8,152 bases of DNA from Boseongicola sp. SB0675_bin_26 (GTDB lineage Bacteria > Pseudomonadota > Alphaproteobacteria > Rhodobacterales > Rhodobacteraceae): the NCBI GenBank assembly GCA_009843725.1, contig VYCX01000530.1, positions 1-8,152 on the forward strand. The letters run 5' to 3'. Position numbers and translations under genes: made by a program. Position 1 is the stretch's first letter, and every line of letters starts with the position of its first letter. The notes under the pieces were generated by a model. The model made no database searches, was not told the origin of the DNA, and saw nothing but the letters and a program-made list of their open reading frames with translations. Shown in pieces: positions 1 to 6,804 of the stretch.

Positions 1-2
1 CC

Positions 3-170
3 GAGCGCGACTTCTGGCTGACGCCCGGCACGGGGGCGGACGGGGCCGGGATCGGGACGGCGCTGAGATGGGGCCGGGAGCGGACCGGCCTGCGGTCGGC
101 GGCCAGCGCCGGCCTCGCCGCGGGCGCGGACGGCCTCGAGGCCGCGCTCGGACTGGAATGGCAATGGTGA
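3..170 (+). CDS. C-terminal end of an outer-membrane beta-barrel protein (5' partial)
   Basis: This frame is open from the left edge and ends at TGA 168-170, giving the last 55 residues of a longer protein that begins outside the window. The translation starts ERDFWLTPGTGADG and ends AALGLEWQW. Counting back from the C-terminus, positions -1, -3, -5, -7, -9 and -11 are W, W, L, L, A and L. This alternating hydrophobic pattern with a terminal aromatic residue is the beta-signal recognised by the BAM complex in outer-membrane beta-barrels. Two further alternating segments (around AGIGTALRW and GLRSAASAGL), separated by Gly/Asp/Arg turns, fit neighbouring antiparallel strands. It could be the barrel of an autotransporter or another outer-membrane protein; the passenger and family cannot be told from this piece. 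Barrel membership is inferred from pattern only, and no specific family was recognised. Confidence 0.55.
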   Translation, partial: ERDFWLTPGTGADGAGIGTALRWGRERTGLRSAASAGLAAGADGLEAALGLEWQW

Positions 171-186
171 CCGCCACGGCGGCGGG

Positions 187-220
187 GCCGGACAGGGCGG
201 CTCCTCCCCGCCTGTCCGGC
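187..220 (+). terminator. GC-rich stem-loop after the beta-barrel gene, possible terminator
   Basis: Bases 187-200 pair with 208-220 (GCCGGACAGG-G-CGG against CCGCCTGTCCGGC) as a 13-bp stem with one bulged G and a 7-base loop, 16 bases after the stop codon of the upstream gene. The position and stability fit a transcription terminator. No T-run follows directly; the nearest is TTTT at about 256-259. It is therefore not a classical intrinsic terminator and may act otherwise, for example by stabilising the mRNA 3' end. Confidence 0.45.
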
Positions 221-528
221 GCCGGGGCTCGCCTCGCAGGCCGATCGGTGCGCGCCTTTTCATCGGAGGGTTGGTCAGGCGCGCGTTGCGCTGATTGACA
301 GCACGTTCCGCTGTCGTTTCCGCGACGACGTGAAGGCCGAACTGATCGGGAAATCCCGCACGGCGACAGATGACACGATCTTCTTCGAAGTCGTGCCGCG
401 GCACCTGCCCGCACCTGCTCCCGGCAGCGCCGAGCGGATGCTCGGGATGAATGTGAGCCAGCCGCGCGGATCAGGTCGGAACTCACCCTTGGTCTGGCGA
501 TCGGCAACGGCCAAAGGAAGCTCCGTCA
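221..528. other. Stretch with no intact gene; coding-like fragment on the plus strand
   Basis: I find no complete gene here. On the plus strand the frame through about 282-465 reads VALIDSTFRCRFRDD, then VKAELIGKSRTATDD, then TIFFEVVPRHLPAP, with high third-position GC and balanced composition. It has no convincing start with a ribosome site, and its continuation to the stop near 605 turns Arg/Ser-rich, as shadow frames do. I do not recognise the sequence. On the minus strand an 84-codon frame starts at 529 inside an ATGA overlap with the end of the neighbouring remnant and ends at 275, but its composition is less protein-like. The stretch is best described as probable gene remnants or non-coding sequence. 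No tRNA or repeat array was seen. Confidence 0.3.
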
Positions 529-1145
529 TTTCCGACGATTCTTGGCAGGATTCACGATCGCGTCGATGTCTACGGGATTCAAGTCGTCGCACAGCGGACG
601 CTTGAGATCGCCGGGACCGAATGTCTGCGGAAGGCCCGCGGCGGTACGGGCGCGAGGAAGCAGGCCGGTCCCGACGGCCGCAGCCCACTTCGTTCGACGG
701 CATTTGCAGGCAAGCTCGGTTTGGGTCGACTCGATCTCGCGGCGTCCGTCGCGGGTGGCCAGGCCGAGGTTCAGGAAGGTCAGGATTTCGTGTGTGTCCT
801 GATGCTGTTGCTCGGCGACAAATTCAACAGGGTGGGAGACTCTTCATGGTGGCGATCAAGAATGATTTCGGCCGTGAACAGTTCCCGACGCCCGGCGTGA
901 AGGTGCCGTCGATGGAACCGAGGATTTCACCGGCCTCTCAGGCGGGCAGACCGGCGACGACATCGGCAACGGCGCTGGCTGCAGAGCGACTGGCAGCCAC
1001 GCCAATCGGGTAGGTCGCCGCGTCGCCTGCGAGGGTTCGCGAGATTTGCACCTTCCTCGGCAGCGACGTCGAGGATGTCGCGGCGAAATTCGGGTCACGC
1101 CTGTGCATCAGGACGATGTGAGGGTTGCCGCGAACGTGAGAGGCC
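529..1145 (-). pseudogene. Probable decayed gene, family not recognised
   Basis: The minus strand carries protein-like pieces that must be joined across frameshifts or stops. Reading 1145 downwards: HVRGNPHIVLMHRRDP; a shift near 1090-1095; then EFRRDILDVAAEEGANLANP; then, in other frames, GEILGSIDGTFTPGVGN (about 927-880) and FTAEIILDRHHEES (about 880-838). Last comes a 105-codon frame (529-843) containing HPVEFVAEQQHQD, THEILTFLNLGLATRD and DDLNPVDIDAIVNPAKN. That last frame is bounded by TGA on both sides, at 844-846 and 526-528. It has no ATG or GTG near its beginning, yet it shows strong third-position GC, while the opposite strand gives the Ser/Arg/Pro-rich translation typical of antisense. 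I infer a gene degraded by several indels. The function is unknown; I could not match it to a transposase or any other family. The exact ends and joins are uncertain. Confidence 0.35.
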
Positions 1146-1153
1146 GCTATGAA
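1125..1153 (+). promoter_or_regulatory. Candidate sigma-70 promoter for the thiBPQ transcript
   Basis: TTGCCG (1125-1130) and TATGAA (1148-1153) each match four of six consensus bases and are separated by 17 bases. The predicted transcription start, about seven bases further on, falls near 1160, which is the first paired base of the riboswitch aptamer. The spacing and placement are good, but both hexamers are weak and this is a prediction only. Confidence 0.35.
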
Positions 1154-1159
1154 CGGCGT

Positions 1160-1241
1160 ACCTCGGGGTGCCTTCCAAGGCTGAGATGCAATTCCGCGAA
1201 CCCGTTGAACCTGAACCGGATAACGCCGGCGGAGGGAAGGT
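1160..1241 (+). promoter_or_regulatory. TPP (thiamine pyrophosphate) riboswitch aptamer
   Basis: The conserved THI-box elements are present in order: CGGGGTGCC (1164-1172), GGCTGAGA (1179-1186), ACCCG (1200-1204), ACCTGAA (1209-1215), CCGGATAACGCCGG (1216-1229) and GGAGGGA (1231-1237). The helices can be drawn. P1 is ACCT 1160-1163 with AGGT 1238-1241. P3 is CCTT with AAGG around 1171-1180. P4 is CCT 1210-1212 with AGG 1233-1235. P5 is CCGG 1216-1219 with CCGG 1226-1229. GCTGAGA and the GGATAA region are the known pyrimidine- and pyrophosphate-sensing parts of this family. It lies 45 bases upstream of thiB in the same orientation, so it should repress thiamine uptake when TPP is plentiful. 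Confidence 0.96.
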
Positions 1242-1284
1242 CGAGCGTCCTCATCCTTTCCCCCGTCCTGAAACAAGGAGTGAG
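1234..1284 (+). promoter_or_regulatory. Predicted expression platform: Shine-Dalgarno-sequestering hairpin of the TPP riboswitch
   Basis: The thiB ribosome site AAGGAG (1275-1280) lies in AAGGAGTGAG (1275-1284), which pairs with CTCATCCTT (1250-1258) in nine base pairs with one bulged G. That would hide the site. The bases CCTTTCCC (1255-1262) can instead pair with GGGAAGG (1234-1240), seven pairs with one bulged T. This alternative helix uses the 3' strands of aptamer helices P4 and P1, so it can form only when the aptamer is open. The two foldings exclude each other. This fits a translational OFF switch: with TPP bound, the aptamer holds 1234-1241, 1250-1258 is free, and the ribosome site is masked. 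No T-run follows, which argues against transcription termination. The pairing was found by hand and no energies were computed. Confidence 0.55.
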
Positions 1285-1286
1285 AG

Positions 1287-2276
1287 ATGCGAATTCCATG
1301 CCTTGGTGCAGGACTTGTCATGGCAGCTGGCGCTGCCACGGCAGGGAGCCTGCCAGAACTGACTGTCATCACCTATGACAGCTTCGTGTCGGAATGGGGC
1401 CCAGGCCCTGCCGTCGAGGCGGCCTTCGAAGAGACGTGCGCGTGTGACCTGAACTTTGTCGCCGCCGGCGATGGTGCAGCGCTTCTGGCGCGCGTCAAGC
1501 TGGAGGGCGAGCGAAGCGAGGCCGACATCGTGCTCGGCATCGATACCAACCTGACGGCCGAGGCCATGGCCACCGGGCTCTTCGCGCCGCATGGCTGCAT
1601 GGCCGCCGATCTGGACGTGCCTGTCCCCTGGGAGGACGAGATTTTCCTGCCGTACGTCTGGGGCTACTTCGCGTTCGTGCATGACACCGGCCTGGAAGGC
1701 GTCCCGCAGAGCTTCGAGGAACTCGCCGACAGCGACGTGTCCATCATCATTCAGGACCCGCGCTCGTCCACGCCGGGCCTCGGGCTGCTTCTGTGGGTCA
1801 AGGCTGCCTACGGAGATCGCGCGGCGGAAATCTGGAGCGCGCTTGCCGACAATGTCGTGACCGTCACGCCGGGCTGGTCCGAGGCCTACGGCATGTTTCT
1901 GGAAGGCGAGGCCGACATGGTTCTGTCCTACACGACCTCGCCCGCCTATCACCTGATTGCGGAGGGGGATGCAGGCAAGGCTGCCGCCCCGTTCTCGGAG
2001 GGCCACTACATGCAGGTCGAGGTGGCTGGAAAGCTGGCGTCGACCGATCAACCGGAACTGGCGGATCGGTTCCTGTCGTTCATGCTCACCGACGCGTTCC
2101 AGGAAATCATTCCGACGACAAACTGGATGTACCCCGCCGTCATTCCGGACAACGGCCTGCCGGACGGGTTCGAGACGTTGATCCAGCCTGCGAAGCCATT
2201 GCTCCTGTCGGCGGCGGAGGCGCGCACCGTCCGTGTTCCGGCGCTGGATGAATGGCTGAACGCGCTCAGCCGTTAG
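1287..2276 (+). CDS. thiB: Thiamine ABC transporter, periplasmic substrate-binding protein ThiB
   Basis: ThiB captures thiamine (and its phosphates in characterised homologues) in the periplasm and delivers it to ThiP/ThiQ. The 329-residue protein has the usual family length. Residues 1-19 form a short signal peptide (one Arg, hydrophobic core GAGLVMAAGA, cleavage expected after ATA), followed by the mature start GSLPELTVITYDSF. Family hallmarks are SEWGPGPAVEAAFEE near the N-terminus, EADIVLGIDTNL, LPYVWGYFAFVHDT, SSTPGLGLLLWVKAAYG, VLSYTTSPAYH and a C-terminal TNWMYPA. The start is ATG 1287 with AAGGAG six bases upstream; that ribosome site can be masked by the riboswitch hairpin. The gene heads the thiBPQ operon, and its last 25 bases overlap the start of thiP. 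Identification rests on motif similarity, on the operon and on the TPP riboswitch together, and is firm. Confidence 0.95.
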   Translation: MRIPCLGAGLVMAAGAATAGSLPELTVITYDSFVSEWGPGPAVEAAFEETCACDLNFVAAGDGAALLARVKLEGERSEADIVLGIDTNLTAEAMATGLFAPHGCMAADLDVPVPWEDEIFLPYVWGYFAFVHDTGLEGVPQSFEELADSDVSIIIQDPRSSTPGLGLLLWVKAAYGDRAAEIWSALADNVVTVTPGWSEAYGMFLEGEADMVLSYTTSPAYHLIAEGDAGKAAAPFSEGHYMQVEVAGKLASTDQPELADRFLSFMLTDAFQEIIPTTNWMYPAVIPDNGLPDGFETLIQPAKPLLLSAAEARTVRVPALDEWLNALSR

Positions 2277-3817
2277 GGGCGGCAGGCGTCATCGGGATCG
2301 CCGCCGCGGCGGCGATCCCTTTGCTGATCCTGCTCGCGACCGTTGCAATCATCCGCGTCGCGGAACCGGGCAACGGCCCGACGCAGGCGGATTGGGCCGC
2401 GCTCCGGTTCACGCTGTGGCAGGCCTTTCTGTCGGCAACGTTCAGCGTCGCGCTCGCGGTGCCGGTGGCTCGGGCGCTCGCGCGAAGGCGGTTTCCGGGT
2501 CGCGGGGCTCTCGTCACGCTCCTCGGCGCGCCCTTTCTTCTGCCGGTGATCGTGGCCATCTTCGGGCTTCTGGCCGTTTTTGGCCGGAGCGGACTCGTCA
2601 ATTCCGGGCTTGGAATGCTGGGGCTGCCGCAGATTTCGATCTACGGGCTGCACGGCGTCGTCCTCGCGCATGTCTTCTTCAACCTTCCGCTGGCGACCCG
2701 GCTCATCCTGCAGGGCTGGCAGGACATCCCGTCCGAGCGCTTTCGCCTGGCGGCGAGCCTCGGCATGGATGCGACCGCCGTGAACCGGCATCTCGAACGG
2801 CCGATGCTGCGGCAAGTGGTGCCGGGTGCTGCGCTGGTGATCTTCGTGATCTGCACCATGAGCTTTGCCGTCGCGCTCACGCTAGGCGGCGGGCCACGCG
2901 CGACCACGGTGGAGCTGGCGATCTACCAGGCGCTTCGTTTCGAGTTCGATCTCGACCGCGCCGCATTCCTGGCACTCGTCCAGCTTGCGATCACGGTCTT
3001 CCTGGCAATGCTGGCATACCGCATCCTGCGCCATCAGGGGTTCGCCCACGGACTTGATCGCCCCTTGATGCGCTGGGACGGCCGCACACCCGCCTTGCGG
3101 CTGCTGGACGGATTCCTGATCCTGATCGCAGCCTTGTTTCTGCTTGTGCCGATCGCGTCCGCCGTGGCTCGCGGCGCGCCGGAAGTCGTGGGGCTTCCGC
3201 AGGCCGTCTGGGTCTCCGCCCTTCGTTCGCTCTGCGTGGCAGGCGCGTCGACCGCGCTTGTGGTCGTGCTTGCGGTCGCGATGGCTCTGGCGGCGACGCG
3301 GCTCAAGGACCGAGGTGGCTGGATCGAGACGGCCGGCCTCACGGCCTTGGCGGCGTCACCCCTCGTTCTTGGCACCGGGATTTTCGTGCTCGTTCATCCC
3401 GTTGCCAATCCCGAAGCGCTTGCGTTGCCCGTCACGGCGCTTGTCAACGCGATCGTGACGCTGCCATTCGCGCTTCGTGCGCTCGTGCCGGCCTGCCGGA
3501 CCATCGAGTCGGAATACGGCCGCTTGGCGGACACGCTTGGCTTGCGGGGCTGGGCGCGCCTGAGGCTCGTGGTCCTGCCACGTCTCCTGCGACCGCTCGG
3601 GTTCTCGGCAGGGCTGGCGGCCGCGCTGTCGATGGGGGACCTTGGCGTGATCGCGCTCTTTGCCGATCCCGACACGGCGACGCTGCCGCTGCAGGTCTAT
3701 CGCCTCATGGGGGCGTATCGGATGGAAGAGGCCGGCGGTGCCGCAGTCCTGCTTCTTGTGCTGAGTTTCGGGGCGTTCTGGATGCTGGACAGGGGAGCGC
3801 GGCGTGCTGACGCTTGA
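2252..3817 (+). CDS. thiP: Thiamine ABC transporter permease ThiP
   Basis: This is the inner-membrane channel of the thiamine importer. The 521 residues form one polypeptide with two fused permease halves, as is normal for ThiP, and about twelve hydrophobic segments can be seen along it. Each half has an EAA-type cytoplasmic loop that docks on the ATPase: FRLAASLGMDATAVNRHLE near residues 163-181 and YGRLADTLGLRGWARL near 422-437. The N-terminus MAERAQPLG resembles the short basic start of other ThiP proteins and leads straight into the first membrane segment, which supports ATG 2252. That start lies inside thiB in another frame (25-base overlap) with no good Shine-Dalgarno, so translation is probably coupled to thiB. 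The 3' end overlaps thiQ by 14 bases. Related two-domain permeases for iron(III) exist, but the neighbours and the riboswitch point to thiamine. Confidence 0.94.
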   Translation: MAERAQPLGAAGVIGIAAAAAIPLLILLATVAIIRVAEPGNGPTQADWAALRFTLWQAFLSATFSVALAVPVARALARRRFPGRGALVTLLGAPFLLPVIVAIFGLLAVFGRSGLVNSGLGMLGLPQISIYGLHGVVLAHVFFNLPLATRLILQGWQDIPSERFRLAASLGMDATAVNRHLERPMLRQVVPGAALVIFVICTMSFAVALTLGGGPRATTVELAIYQALRFEFDLDRAAFLALVQLAITVFLAMLAYRILRHQGFAHGLDRPLMRWDGRTPALRLLDGFLILIAALFLLVPIASAVARGAPEVVGLPQAVWVSALRSLCVAGASTALVVVLAVAMALAATRLKDRGGWIETAGLTALAASPLVLGTGIFVLVHPVANPEALALPVTALVNAIVTLPFALRALVPACRTIESEYGRLADTLGLRGWARLRLVVLPRLLRPLGFSAGLAAALSMGDLGVIALFADPDTATLPLQVYRLMGAYRMEEAGGAAVLLLVLSFGAFWMLDRGARRADA

Positions 3818-4490
3818 CCGGATCACCTTCAGGCGCGAAGACTTCGTGCTGCACGCCGACGTGTCGGTCGAGGGGCCGGGAATCGTCGCGGTCATCGGAC
3901 CTTCCGGAGGCGGAAAGTCCACGCTCTTGTCCTTGATTGCCGGGTTCGAACTGCCGGACGAAGGACGCGTATGCTGGAACAATGCTGAGATGACGAACCT
4001 GGCCCCTGGCGAGAGGCCGGTGGCGGTGCTCTTCCAGGACAACAACCTCTTTCCGCATCTGGACGCGGCCACCAACGTCGCACTGGGCGCATCGCCGCGT
4101 GCCCGGCCTCCGCCTGCCGCAAGGGACCGGGCCGCAGAAGCGCTTTCGGCGGTTGGCCTCGACGGAATGGGGGAACGCATGCCGGGAGAGCTTTCGGGCG
4201 GACAGCAGAGCCGGGTGGCGTTGGCGCGTGCCTTGCTGACGGATCGTCCCCTCGTGCTGATGGACGAGGCGTTTTCCGCCCTTGGTCCGGCGTTGCGGCT
4301 GGAGATGCTGACTCTCGTCAAGTCGCTGCTCGCGGACAAGACCGTCCTGATGGTCACCCATGATCCGGACGACGCCAGGCGCGTCGCCCGGCAAACGATG
4401 TTCGTCGAGGACGGGCGTCTTCGACCGGCGGAGGACACCGGCGCCCTGTTCGCGAATCCGCATGACGCGCTGGCGCGCTACCTTGCGTGA
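3804..4490 (+). CDS. thiQ: Thiamine ABC transporter ATP-binding protein ThiQ
   Basis: ThiQ hydrolyses ATP to power thiamine import through ThiP. All nucleotide-binding motifs are visible in the 228 residues: Walker A GPSGGGKST (32-40), Q-loop Gln78 in LFQDNNLFP, signature LSGGQ (130-134), Walker B LVLMDE (150-155) and H-loop His188 in VTHDP. The D-loop reads SALGP instead of the usual SALDP, so the conserved Asp is Gly161. The length suits ThiQ, which is short because it lacks the C-terminal regulatory domain of many importer ATPases. The start is GTG 3804, six bases after AGGGGAG (3791-3797), 14 bases before the thiP stop, which suggests translational coupling. The gene ends 60 bases from the end of convergent serB. 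I see no clear terminator between them. Confidence 0.94.
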   Translation: MLTLDRITFRREDFVLHADVSVEGPGIVAVIGPSGGGKSTLLSLIAGFELPDEGRVCWNNAEMTNLAPGERPVAVLFQDNNLFPHLDAATNVALGASPRARPPPAARDRAAEALSAVGLDGMGERMPGELSGGQQSRVALARALLTDRPLVLMDEAFSALGPALRLEMLTLVKSLLADKTVLMVTHDPDDARRVARQTMFVEDGRLRPAEDTGALFANPHDALARYLA

Positions 4491-4550
4491 GGAGCAGGCC
4501 GTCTCCTGTTGCTTGCCAACTGCGCTTGCAACGCCCGCGGCGCGGATCGG

Positions 4551-5408
4551 TCAGGAAAACTCCTCGATTGAATATCCTTGGAGAAAGAGACAGGCGGTCA
4601 GGTCCGCGTGATCGATCCGCAGGGGCGCAGCGATCGCGACGACCGGCTTGGCATGCATGGCGACCCCCATGCCTGCACGGGTGATCATGCCAAGATCGTT
4701 TGCCCCGTCGCCGATCGCGATCGCGCGGGATGCATCGGGCGACAGCCTGTTCAGCACCTCCACCTTGGCGTCCCGGCCGAGAACGGGGCGCTTCACGCCC
4801 CCGGTGAGGCGACCGTTCTCGACGAGAAGCGCATTCGCGTGGACATCGTCGAATCCGAGCAGTTTGCCGACGCGTGCGGCGAACTGGACAAATCCGCCGG
4901 AGACCAGGGCCGTGCGGGCGCCGTGTGCCTTCATTGTCTGCACCAGCGTCCCGCCGCCCGGGGCGAGTGTGATGCGGGTCTCGAGGACATGCTCGATTGC
5001 ACGGACCGACAGGCCCTTCATCAAGCCAACCCGTTCGGCAACCGCGTCGGCGAAGTCGAGCTCGCCGTTCATGGCCCGGACGGTGATGCTTGCAACCTCC
5101 TCGCCGACACCGGCTTCGGCGGCGAGTTCGTCGATGCATTCCTGCCCGATCATGGTCATGTCCATGTCGGCGATCAGAAGGGACTTCCGGCGATCGCCGT
5201 CATCGATGAAATTCAGGTCAACCGCCTGATCCGCAACTCCTGCTCGAACCTCGTCGAGATTGCCGGGCCGTGCCGCAACAGGAAACTCCGCGGCTTCGTC
5301 CGGAGCGAGCCACACGGCGTCTCCCGTCGCGCCAAAAGCGCCCTGAAGCGAGGAGACCAGGGCCGGGTCCAGATGTCTGCGAGGCGCGATCAGCGAAATG
5401 ACGGGCAT
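4551..5408 (-). CDS. serB: Phosphoserine phosphatase SerB
   Basis: SerB removes phosphate from O-phospho-L-serine, the last step of serine synthesis in the cytoplasm. The protein is 285 residues long when started at ATG 5408 ([17 protein letters not shown]). The frame also has a TTG 17 codons upstream, but the added residues are Arg/Gln-rich and not expected in the family. HAD-superfamily motifs are complete. Motif I is DMDMT (81-85) with nucleophile Asp81 and Asp83. Next comes [13 protein letters not shown], and motif II is Ser170 in LVSGGF. Lys215 in GRDAKVEVL is motif III, and GDGANDL (233-239) with Asp234 and Asp238 is motif IV. Most SerB proteins have DxDST at motif I; here Met84 replaces Ser. 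The N-terminal ~75 residues correspond to the ACT-like region of longer SerB forms. The gene diverges from serC, its pathway partner. No strong Shine-Dalgarno precedes the start. Confidence 0.94.
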   Translation of the reverse strand: MPVISLIAPRRHLDPALVSSLQGAFGATGDAVWLAPDEAAEFPVAARPGNLDEVRAGVADQAVDLNFIDDGDRRKSLLIADMDMTMIGQECIDELAAEAGVGEEVASITVRAMNGELDFADAVAERVGLMKGLSVRAIEHVLETRITLAPGGGTLVQTMKAHGARTALVSGGFVQFAARVGKLLGFDDVHANALLVENGRLTGGVKRPVLGRDAKVEVLNRLSPDASRAIAIGDGANDLGMITRAGMGVAMHAKPVVAIAAPLRIDHADLTACLFLQGYSIEEFS

Positions 5409-5469
5409 GGGTTGGCAAGCCGTGTGGCGTCGGTTCCGTTGCAGCGGCTCTAGCGGCAATTTGTGCCTT

Positions 5470-5497
5470 GCGAAAGGGTCCGCGCGCCCTTATTCGC
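5470..5497. promoter_or_regulatory. Inverted repeat in the serB-serC divergent intergenic region
   Basis: The 143 bases between the serB and serC starts must hold both promoters. Within them GCGAAAGGG (5470-5478) pairs with CCCT-TA-TTCGC (5487-5497), nine pairs with a two-base bulge and an 8-base loop. On the plus strand a weak promoter can be drawn over the same bases: TTGCGA 5468-5473, 17-base spacer, TATTCG 5491-5496. The repeat could be an operator for a regulator controlling both genes, or an RNA hairpin in a leader; the sequence does not decide. No known binding-site consensus was recognised. Confidence 0.3.
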
Positions 5498-5551
5498 GGG
5501 TTCGGGACACTCCTCCCCAACGAGGGGCGCATATCTGGAAGGATATTGAAG

Positions 5552-6715
5552 ATGGAACTGGACAAGCCGGCTGCGCGGCCGGGCAATCCGCGTTTTTCGT
5601 CGGGGCCCTGCGCCAAGCCTCCCACGTTTTCCCTTGAACAGCTGAACAACGCGGCCCTGGGCAGGTCGCACAGGGCTGCAATCGGCAAGGCCAAGCTGAA
5701 GGACGCGATCGAGCGTACCAAGGACATCCTCGGAATTCCCGGCGATCACCTCCTGGGCATTGTGCCGGCATCGGACACGGGCGCCGTGGAAATGGCGATG
5801 TGGAACCTGTTGGGCGCCCGTCCCGTCGAGGTCCTTGCCTGGGAGAGCTTCGGCGCGGGATGGGCCACCGACGTGGTCAGCCAGCTGAAACTGGACGCAA
5901 AGGTGAAAACGGCGGACTACGGCAAGATCGTCGATCTGGAAGACGTCAACTGGGACGCTGACGTGGTCTTTGCGTGGAATGGAACCACTTCAGGCGTGCG
6001 TGTTCCGGACAGTTTCGAGATTCCTGCGGCGCGCGCAGGCCTGACGATTTGCGATGCGACGAGTGCCGTGTTTGCGCAGGACTTGCCATGGGACCGGCTG
6101 GATGCGGCGACCTTCTCCTGGCAGAAGGTGCTGGGCGGGGAGGCCGCGCACGGAATGCTTGCGCTTGGACCGCGAGCCGTGGAGCGTCTCGAAACGTGGA
6201 CGCCGCCGTGGCCCCTCCCCAAGATCTTCCGCCTGACCAAGGGCGGCAAGCTGATCGGTGGCGTCTTCGAGGGCGCTACGATCAACACGCCGTCGATGCT
6301 GGCTGTCGAGGACTATCTCAAGGCGCTCGACTGGGCGGTAAGCGTGGGCGGCCTGAAGGGCTTGATCCAGAGGGCCGATGCCAATGCAGGCGTGATTCAC
6401 GAGTTCTGCGCCACGCGGGACTGGATCCGGAACCTGGCAACGGAACCCGACACGTGGTCGAACACCAGCGTGTGTCTCAGGTTCGATGACGCCCGGATCA
6501 AGGATGGCTCGGCCTTTGCCAAGGCAGTGGCAAGGCGGCTTGAAGTGCAGAACGTTGCCTATGACATCGGATCCTATCGTGACGCTCCTCCGGGCCTGCG
6601 GATCTGGTGCGGCGCGACCGTCGAGAGGGACGACTTGAAGGCGCTTTGCCCGTGGCTGGACTGGGCCTTCAAAGCCGAAATGCTGGAGCTGGGCATGCCC
6701 GCCGGGCGAGCCTGA
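5552..6715 (+). CDS. serC: Phosphoserine aminotransferase SerC (alphaproteobacterial type)
   Basis: SerC is a pyridoxal-phosphate enzyme that transaminates 3-phosphohydroxypyruvate with glutamate to give O-phosphoserine; it also serves 4-phosphohydroxythreonine formation in vitamin B6 synthesis in many bacteria. The 387-residue protein starts [19 protein letters not shown] and continues CAKPPTF, the characteristic N-terminus of the alphaproteobacterial subgroup. Lys192 in [14 protein letters not shown] is the expected Schiff-base lysine. Other family segments are [49 protein letters not shown] and [14 protein letters not shown] near the C-terminus. The start ATG 5552 has GGAAGG (5537-5542) upstream. 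A TTG 28 codons earlier keeps the frame open, but it would add a non-conserved extension. serC is followed after 89 bases by serA in the same direction, so the two probably form one transcript. Confidence 0.95.
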   Translation: MELDKPAARPGNPRFSSGPCAKPPTFSLEQLNNAALGRSHRAAIGKAKLKDAIERTKDILGIPGDHLLGIVPASDTGAVEMAMWNLLGARPVEVLAWESFGAGWATDVVSQLKLDAKVKTADYGKIVDLEDVNWDADVVFAWNGTTSGVRVPDSFEIPAARAGLTICDATSAVFAQDLPWDRLDAATFSWQKVLGGEAAHGMLALGPRAVERLETWTPPWPLPKIFRLTKGGKLIGGVFEGATINTPSMLAVEDYLKALDWAVSVGGLKGLIQRADANAGVIHEFCATRDWIRNLATEPDTWSNTSVCLRFDDARIKDGSAFAKAVARRLEVQNVAYDIGSYRDAPPGLRIWCGATVERDDLKALCPWLDWAFKAEMLELGMPAGRA

Positions 6716-6804
6716 GGCCGGGAACTTGCGCAAGCTGCGGGCCATGGCAAAGCGCCGGGTCGGCCGACGCATTGCGCGTGACGACAAGAGAGGAACAGGC
6801 AGCG

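Noticed and set aside
846..1013. 55-residue plus-strand frame starting at ATG 846 with GGGAG upstream
   Set aside because: The product is Ala/Pro/Thr-rich with no fold-like features, and the opposite strand explains the codon pattern better. The ribosome site is probably chance.
221..1145. CRISPR array, tRNA or insertion-sequence ends in the gene-poor stretch
   Set aside because: I found no repeated units, no tRNA T-loop or acceptor pairing, and no terminal inverted repeats with target duplications.
1251..2051. 266-codon minus-strand frame opposite thiB
   Set aside because: It is an Arg/His-rich shadow of thiB and also runs through the riboswitch platform.
2252..4490. Iron(III) or sulfate/putrescine ABC transporter for the permease-ATPase pair
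   Set aside because: ThiB-specific motifs, the short ThiQ, and the TPP riboswitch at the operon head point to thiamine.
4491..4550. Possible bidirectional terminator between thiQ and serB
   Set aside because: Only a short GTTGC/GCAAC pairing (4508-4512 with 4528-4532) is visible, with no T-run on either strand, so it is too weak to call.
4578..5453. Long open plus-strand frame (291 codons) opposite serB
   Set aside because: It is the antisense shadow of serB, whose motifs are complete; such long shadows are normal in GC-rich DNA.
5409..5459. Upstream TTG start for serB (17 extra residues)
   Set aside because: The extension is not family-like, and ATG 5408 gives the expected SerB N-terminus.
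5468..5551. Upstream TTG start for serC (28 extra residues)
   Set aside because: ATG 5552 has a ribosome site and matches the known SerC N-terminus. The extension would also cover the divergent promoter region.
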